From Chloroflexota bacterium (GTDB lineage Bacteria > Chloroflexota > Ktedonobacteria > Ktedonobacterales > Ktedonobacteraceae), in the NCBI GenBank assembly GCA_005881995.1, contig VBHV01000567.1, forward strand, positions 1 to 10,989: 10,989 nucleotides of DNA, given 5' to 3'. Under the pieces are notes generated by a model, which was given only the letters and a program-made list of their open reading frames with translations, searched no databases and had not been told where the DNA came from. Both the position numbers and the translations under genes were made by a program. How positions within the stretch are numbered: position 1 is the stretch's first letter; each line of letters starts with the position of its first letter. Below are positions 7,056-10,989 of the stretch, piece after piece.

Positions 7056-8780
7056 ATGGCTCAGGCCCAGCGGTATTGCAACAACTGCGGCGCGCCAAAC
7101 TCGCCGGATACCGCAGCTTGTTTTCGCTGCGATGTATCATTCAAGATCACCAGACCCTTGCCTCCTCAACCCCTGGAACCTATTGATCTAACCCCGGCCC
7201 CTATTGTTGCGCATCTTGTCCCCGGTCAACTGCTCGAAAACCGTTATTGCATTGTCTGCCAGGTAGGAATGGGCGGGTTTGGCGCGGTCTATAAGGCGGA
7301 GGATATAAAGCAGCAGCATCGATTGGTGGCCGTCAAGGAAATTGGGTTGAGCGGCCTTAGCCCGCTGCAGGTGATCGAGGCGACCGGCGCCTTTAACCGC
7401 GAGGTGCTGCTGTTAACTGATCTCAAACATGCGAGCATTGCACGCATGTACGCGCACTTTACCGATCCTGAACACTGGTATCTGGCGATGGAGTTTATCG
7501 AGGGCGAGACATTAGAGGAGTACCGGCTGAAAGCGCCGGGAGCATGCCTGCCGCTTGAACAAGTACTCGCTTTCGGCATTCAGCTCTGTGCAGTGCTGCA
7601 TTACCTGCACAATCAACAGCCGCCGATCATCTTTCGCGATGTGAAGCCGAGCAATATTATGCGCACCGCTGATGACCGCCTGTACCTGATCGATTTTGGC
7701 GTTGCCCGCTACTTTCGGCCGGGGAAGAGCAGGGATACGATTGCTTTTGGCTCGCCTGGTTTCGCCCCGCCAGAGCAATATGGCAAGGCGCAGACGACTA
7801 CCCGGTCGGATATCTACAGCCTGGGTGTCATGCTTTACCAGTTGTTGACGGGCGTCGATCCTTCGCTCACACCGTTTCGCTTTATTGACCTGCGTGTGAT
7901 GGATGCCTCGCTCCCTGCCGAACTGGACAGACTGGTGATGCAGATGTTGGAGATGGAGGTGGACAAGCGGCCCACAAGCATGGACATTGTCCGGCATGAA
8001 CTGCAGCGCATCGCCGATAAGCAGAAGGTGGGGGCGCAACCGGGGCATTCCAGCCAGTCATCTCCATCGAGAAAGACTCTCTCCTTCTCCACGCAGGGGT
8101 TGACGCGCTATATTCATCGCGAGCATCGCAAGGGAGTGCTGGCCGTCGCGTGGTCTCCCAATGGGCAACGGATCGCTTCAGCGAGCGAGGATGAGACGGT
8201 GCAAGTGTGGGACGCGCTAAGTGGAAAAGACTGCTTCACGTATCATAACCATGCCAATGTGGTTTGCGGCGTGGTATGGTCGCCCGATGGCAAGTATATT
8301 GCCTCCGCCAGCAAGGATCAGACGGTGCAGGTGTGGGAGGCCGCTTATGGGCCTCGCTGGTTAAGAGCCGCTGCCATGCGCACAGGCTTTAAGTATTTCA
8401 CCCTCGCGGGACATGCCCGTGGTCTCCAGGCGGTAGCGTGGTCGCCCGATGGCAAATATATCGCACTGGGTTGCAGCGATCGCACGGTGCAAATCTGGAA
8501 TGCCGTGAACCACCGCAAGGTTCTTACCTATAGTGGTCATACCGGTAAGGTACAGGCGGTGGCGTGGTCGCCCGATGGCAAACATCTCGCCTCCGGCGGC
8601 AATGATAACACCGTCCAGGTGTGGGATGCGATGTTTCAGAAAGGTGCGAATCCGAAGCAGACCGCGTTTACCTACCGCCAGCACGAGGATGTTATCTGGG
8701 CCGTAGCATGGTCGCCCGATGGGCAGCATATTGCTTCGGCGAGCGAGGATGCTACGGTGCATGTGTGGCAGGCGGTTTGA
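7056..8780 (+). CDS. Soluble zinc-ribbon Ser/Thr protein kinase with C-terminal WD40 repeats
   Basis: The 574-residue protein starts with a four-cysteine zinc ribbon (C8, C11, C22, C25). The kinase domain follows: glycine loop VGMGGFGAV (70-78), K94 in VAVKEI, catalytic FRDVKPSN (193-200, D195, N200; Phe replaces the usual His), DFG at 213-215 and APPE at 237-240. Catalytic residues are intact. Residues about 354-574 hold five WD40 repeats, each with an AWSPDG-like turn and a VQVW-type end. The nucleotide core TGGTCGCCCGATGG recurs at 8277, 8439, 8565 and 8709, with a variant at 8151. Five blades are fewer than the seven of most WD40 propellers, so the fold may need a dimer or partner. There is no membrane segment, so it is cytoplasmic. 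The propeller probably recruits partners or substrates. ATG 7056 is 8 bases from GGGGAG. Confidence 0.92.
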   Translation: MAQAQRYCNNCGAPNSPDTAACFRCDVSFKITRPLPPQPLEPIDLTPAPIVAHLVPGQLLENRYCIVCQVGMGGFGAVYKAEDIKQQHRLVAVKEIGLSGLSPLQVIEATGAFNREVLLLTDLKHASIARMYAHFTDPEHWYLAMEFIEGETLEEYRLKAPGACLPLEQVLAFGIQLCAVLHYLHNQQPPIIFRDVKPSNIMRTADDRLYLIDFGVARYFRPGKSRDTIAFGSPGFAPPEQYGKAQTTTRSDIYSLGVMLYQLLTGVDPSLTPFRFIDLRVMDASLPAELDRLVMQMLEMEVDKRPTSMDIVRHELQRIADKQKVGAQPGHSSQSSPSRKTLSFSTQGLTRYIHREHRKGVLAVAWSPNGQRIASASEDETVQVWDALSGKDCFTYHNHANVVCGVVWSPDGKYIASASKDQTVQVWEAAYGPRWLRAAAMRTGFKYFTLAGHARGLQAVAWSPDGKYIALGCSDRTVQIWNAVNHRKVLTYSGHTGKVQAVAWSPDGKHLASGGNDNTVQVWDAMFQKGANPKQTAFTYRQHEDVIWAVAWSPDGQHIASASEDATVHVWQAV

Positions 8781-8868
8781 CTGCCACCTTCAAAAATCAA
8801 GATTGACGGCCCAGTAACCTTTGAAAGCTATTCCACCGACTAACAGCCTTCACCCTTATTAAGAGGAG

Positions 8869-8896
8869 TTGCATGTCGCTCCAGTAATTGTATACT
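8869..8896 (+). promoter_or_regulatory. Sigma70-type promoter for the Asp-box protein
   Basis: TTGCAT (8869-8874), a 16-base spacer and TATACT (8891-8896) lie in the 158-base gap before the gene. The heptamer TACTGTC occurs at 8893 and again at 8903, overlapping the -10 and probable start point. Confidence 0.5.
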
Positions 8897-8922
8897 GTCA
8901 CGTACTGTCCTTGTCCTATCCC

Positions 8923-8930
8923 AAAGGAGG
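8923..8930 (+). promoter_or_regulatory. Ribosome binding site that fixes the Asp-box gene start
   Basis: AAAGGAGG ends 8 bases before ATG 8939, a near-perfect Shine-Dalgarno site. It rules out the longer TTG start at 8888, which would overlap the promoter. Confidence 0.85.
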
Positions 8931-8938
8931 AATTTGCT

Positions 8939-9919
8939 ATGACAGAACTCTTCGCCACCACAAGAGACAGTGTGGCGCACATCGTATCGCGTGGTAATAC
9001 ATGGCACACACAACTAACCCTGAAGAATAGCGGGGCGCAGTGCCTCGCGCTTGATGCGCGTCACGGGGGGACGCTCTATGTTGGGACACATGGGAAAGGG
9101 GTCTGGAAGAGCAGTGACAATGGCGAGACGTGGCAGGATATGCATCTTCCGCAGCAGGATGTTTTTTCTATAGCTGTCAGCCCGGCGGATGGCACGGTCT
9201 ACGCGGGGTGCGAGCCGAGTATGCTTTTTCGCAGCACGGATGGGGGTGAGACCTGGCAAGAGTTGTCGGCGTTACGCAGCATTCCTTCGGCGCCGACGTG
9301 GAGTTTTCCGCCGCGCCCCTGGACATCGCATGTGCGCTGGATTGCTCCCAATCCGCATGACGCGAAGCTGTTGATCGTCGGGATTGAACTGGGCGGCTTG
9401 ATGTACAGTGAAGATGGCGGGCAGACGTGGATGGATCACCGGCCCAATGCGCAGCGCGATGTGCACGCGCTCGCCTGGCATCCGACTGTGCCAGGACGCG
9501 CCTATGAAGCCGGTGGAGGCGGCAGCGCATGGAGCAAGGATGGAGGCAAGACGTGGCAACGCATCGATACAGGGCGTGATCGGCATTATACCTGGGCCAT
9601 CGCTCTCGATCCCAACGATCCCGATTGCTGGCTTATCTCCGCCTGTCCAGGACCACGCGAGGCACACAATCCAACAGGCAACGCGCTGGCTTATATCTAT
9701 CGCTGGCGTGGGAATGGACCGTGGCAGGCGCTCAATGGTGGTTTACCGCAGCCACTTACAAGTATGCCCTATGCGCTGGTGAGCGTTCCTGGTCAATTGT
9801 ATGCTGGATTGAGCGATGGGCGTCTCTATATGAGCCACGACCTGGGCGATTCGTGGCAGCAACTCACGGTGAGCGGAGATACGCTGCCGAGTATCCTGGC
9901 GTTGGCTTGTGTTGCATGA
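8939..9919 (+). CDS. Asp-box (BNR/sialidase-like) beta-propeller protein
   Basis: The 326-residue protein has five Asp-box motifs of the form S-x-D-x-G-x-T/S-W. They are SSDNGETW (58-65), STDGGETW (99-106), SEDGGQTW (157-164), SKDGGKTW (199-206) and SHDLGDSW (299-306). The 100-residue gap between the last two probably hides one degenerate blade (around YRWRGNGPWQ). Such motifs are structural turns of sialidase and VPS10-type propellers and do not prove glycosidase activity. The sialidase FRIP motif and Arg triad are not evident. No signal peptide or membrane segment is seen, so the protein is probably cytoplasmic, unlike many Asp-box hydrolases. It may be a binding or scaffold propeller. It follows the WD40 kinase but has its own promoter. 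The chemical function is unknown. Confidence 0.88.
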   Translation: MTELFATTRDSVAHIVSRGNTWHTQLTLKNSGAQCLALDARHGGTLYVGTHGKGVWKSSDNGETWQDMHLPQQDVFSIAVSPADGTVYAGCEPSMLFRSTDGGETWQELSALRSIPSAPTWSFPPRPWTSHVRWIAPNPHDAKLLIVGIELGGLMYSEDGGQTWMDHRPNAQRDVHALAWHPTVPGRAYEAGGGGSAWSKDGGKTWQRIDTGRDRHYTWAIALDPNDPDCWLISACPGPREAHNPTGNALAYIYRWRGNGPWQALNGGLPQPLTSMPYALVSVPGQLYAGLSDGRLYMSHDLGDSWQQLTVSGDTLPSILALACVA

Positions 9920-9946
9920 TAACTTCGCCAAAACTCGCTGGACTAC

Positions 9947-9962
9947 TGACATACTGTTGTCA
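9947..9962 (+). promoter_or_regulatory. Dyad TGACA-N6-TGTCA ahead of the DNA glycosylase gene
   Basis: TGACA (9947-9951) and TGTCA (9958-9962) are exact inverted repeats around CATACT, a possible weak -10 at 9950-9955. I see no good -35, so the promoter call is tentative. The dyad would suit a dimeric repressor. Confidence 0.3.
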
Positions 9963-9964
9963 CT

Positions 9965-10030
9965 CTCCTCTGGCATACTTGATGTAGAACCACTAGAGAA
10001 ACACCACAAGACTACGGCAGAACAGAGGAG
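9965..10030 (+). promoter_or_regulatory. Possible hairpin hiding the glycosylase ribosome binding site
   Basis: CTCCTCTG (9965-9972) is the exact complement of CAGAGGAG (10023-10030), which is the core of the Shine-Dalgarno site AGAGGAGG (10024-10031). If the transcript starts upstream of 9965, the two could pair and limit ribosome access. The 50-base loop makes it a weak prediction. Confidence 0.25.
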
Positions 10031-10041
10031 GTACAACAACC

Positions 10042-10989
10042 ATGCTTACGGCTAACCATCTTTACAGCATTACAGGAACGCTGACGCCGCGCGCCCCTTT
10101 CGACTTTGGCAAGTCACTGGGCTTTCTACATGGATTTGGCCCAACGGCGGGTGAACAGGCGCTCACTGGCGCCGCATTGACCAAAGCGGTCACATTGCAT
10201 GGCCGCGCTGTCGCGTTCGAAGTGCAGGACGAGGGTACGATCGAGGAACCGCGGCTGGCTTACAGGCTCTATTCTGAACAGCCCTTGAGCGAGGAAGATC
10301 ACGCGGCAATGGCTGATCGTATGCGTTTTTTTCTCAGCCTGGACGATGACCTTCAGCCGTTCTACGTTATTGGGCAGGCAGACCCTCAATTTGCGCCGCT
10401 GATCGAGCGTTTGTATGGCCTGCACCAGCCCAAGTTTTTGACTCCATTCGAGATTGCCTGCTGGGCAGTGCTGGGACAGCGTGTCCCCTGGCGCATGGCG
10501 CACCGCATTAAGTTGGCCGTGGTTGAACGATGGGGAACAAGTATCACCTTGAAAGGTGAGGTGTATCGCGCTTTTCCCGAACCGCAGCAGTTAGCAACAG
10601 CGGAGCCAGGCGAGCTGGCAGCGGTGGTTCGGAATGAGCGGAAGGTGGAGTACTTGCGCGCCGTGATCCAGTTCTTCAACGAGGTGGACGAGCAGTTTCT
10701 ACGAAGCGGTCCTTTTGAAGAGGTGGCGGCCCGCATTCGCGGTATGCGGGGCATCGGTGAATGGTCGGCGCATTTCATCCTGGTGCGCGGTCTCGGGCGC
10801 ATGGAACACGTCTCAAGTATCGATAAGGAATTGCTGAAAGCTGCCTCGAACATCTACAACGATGGTCAACCAATGAGCGCCGCGGAGTTGCAGCAGCTTC
10901 TGGACCTCTATGGCTCGACGCAGGGTTACTGGGCTTTTTACGCGCGCAACGCTTCTTTCGATGCTTCCCAGCCGATGGAGCCGATGGAT
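10042..10989 (+). CDS. AlkA-type DNA-3-methyladenine glycosylase (HhH-GPD family), 3' end outside window
   Basis: The frame is open for 316 codons to the window edge without a stop. The helix-hairpin-helix motif MRGIGEWSA (235-243) matches the AlkA pattern LPGIGRWTA. The following SSIDKELL supplies D261 as the likely catalytic Asp. The hairpin lacks the Lys used by bifunctional glycosylases such as OGG1, so a monofunctional base-excision enzyme is expected. It would release alkylated purines from cytoplasmic DNA, leaving an abasic site. An upstream LGQRVPW segment (about 149-155) fits the family's conserved LGQQV-like helix. The N-terminal domain diverges from E. coli AlkA. ATG 10042 follows AGAGGAGG by 10 bases. 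The protein is already longer than E. coli AlkA (about 280 residues), so the end should be near. The exact substrate range is not readable from sequence. Confidence 0.87.
   Translation, partial: MLTANHLYSITGTLTPRAPFDFGKSLGFLHGFGPTAGEQALTGAALTKAVTLHGRAVAFEVQDEGTIEEPRLAYRLYSEQPLSEEDHAAMADRMRFFLSLDDDLQPFYVIGQADPQFAPLIERLYGLHQPKFLTPFEIACWAVLGQRVPWRMAHRIKLAVVERWGTSITLKGEVYRAFPEPQQLATAEPGELAAVVRNERKVEYLRAVIQFFNEVDEQFLRSGPFEEVAARIRGMRGIGEWSAHFILVRGLGRMEHVSSIDKELLKAASNIYNDGQPMSAAELQQLLDLYGSTQGYWAFYARNASFDASQPMEPMD

Noticed and set aside
7512..8048. 178-codon minus-strand frame inside the WD40 kinase
   Set aside because: It is antisense to well-conserved kinase motifs and has no recognisable domain.
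8888..8938. TTG start extending the Asp-box protein by 17 residues
   Set aside because: It falls inside the probable promoter, lacks a ribosome site, and ATG 8939 has a near-perfect one.

Overview
The window looks like a piece of a large Chloroflexota genome, most probably of Ktedonobacteria type. This is inferred from gene content and protein style, not from a marker gene. It holds two Hanks-type Ser/Thr kinases fused to beta-propellers, a stand-alone Asp-box propeller, Pro/Thr-rich exported proteins, mixed moderately high GC and wide intergenic gaps. There is no rRNA, tRNA, CRISPR array or recognisable transposase.

Layout. Bases 2-328 are the 3' end of a polysaccharide deacetylase, followed by a hairpin. 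Bases 614-1267 encode a small exported protein of unknown family, also followed by a terminator-like hairpin. A 400-base gap then carries tandem operator-like palindromes and a good sigma70-type promoter. These lead into a membrane-anchored kinase with an extracytoplasmic kelch propeller (1669-3615). Its last blades are out of frame (3549-3773), because about 58-61 bases are missing between blades 4 and 5. Next is a Tat-type lipoprotein flavoenzyme of the berberine-bridge family (3873-5414).

Between this gene and the minus-strand genes lies a 128-base two-stage inverted repeat (5464-5591). The minus strand from about 6930 down to 5720 is a decayed tetR-MFS efflux cassette. The TetR piece has lost its DNA-binding half. 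The transporter has a large internal deletion, a frame change and an in-frame amber codon.

The right third reads plus. It contains a soluble zinc-ribbon/kinase/WD40 protein (7056-8780), an Asp-box (BNR) propeller protein (8939-9919) and an AlkA-type HhH-GPD DNA glycosylase that runs off the window (10042-10989). Each of the first two has a sigma70-like promoter, and the last two have strong ribosome binding sites.

How the parts fit. Most genes look separately transcribed, so this is an accessory region and not one operon. The recurring theme is signalling kinases and beta-propellers: kelch, WD40 and Asp-box types occur within 9 kb. No single new defence or biosynthetic system is clear. The most informative signals are the gene-decay scars, the long inverted repeat and the operator-like sites upstream of the kelch kinase.
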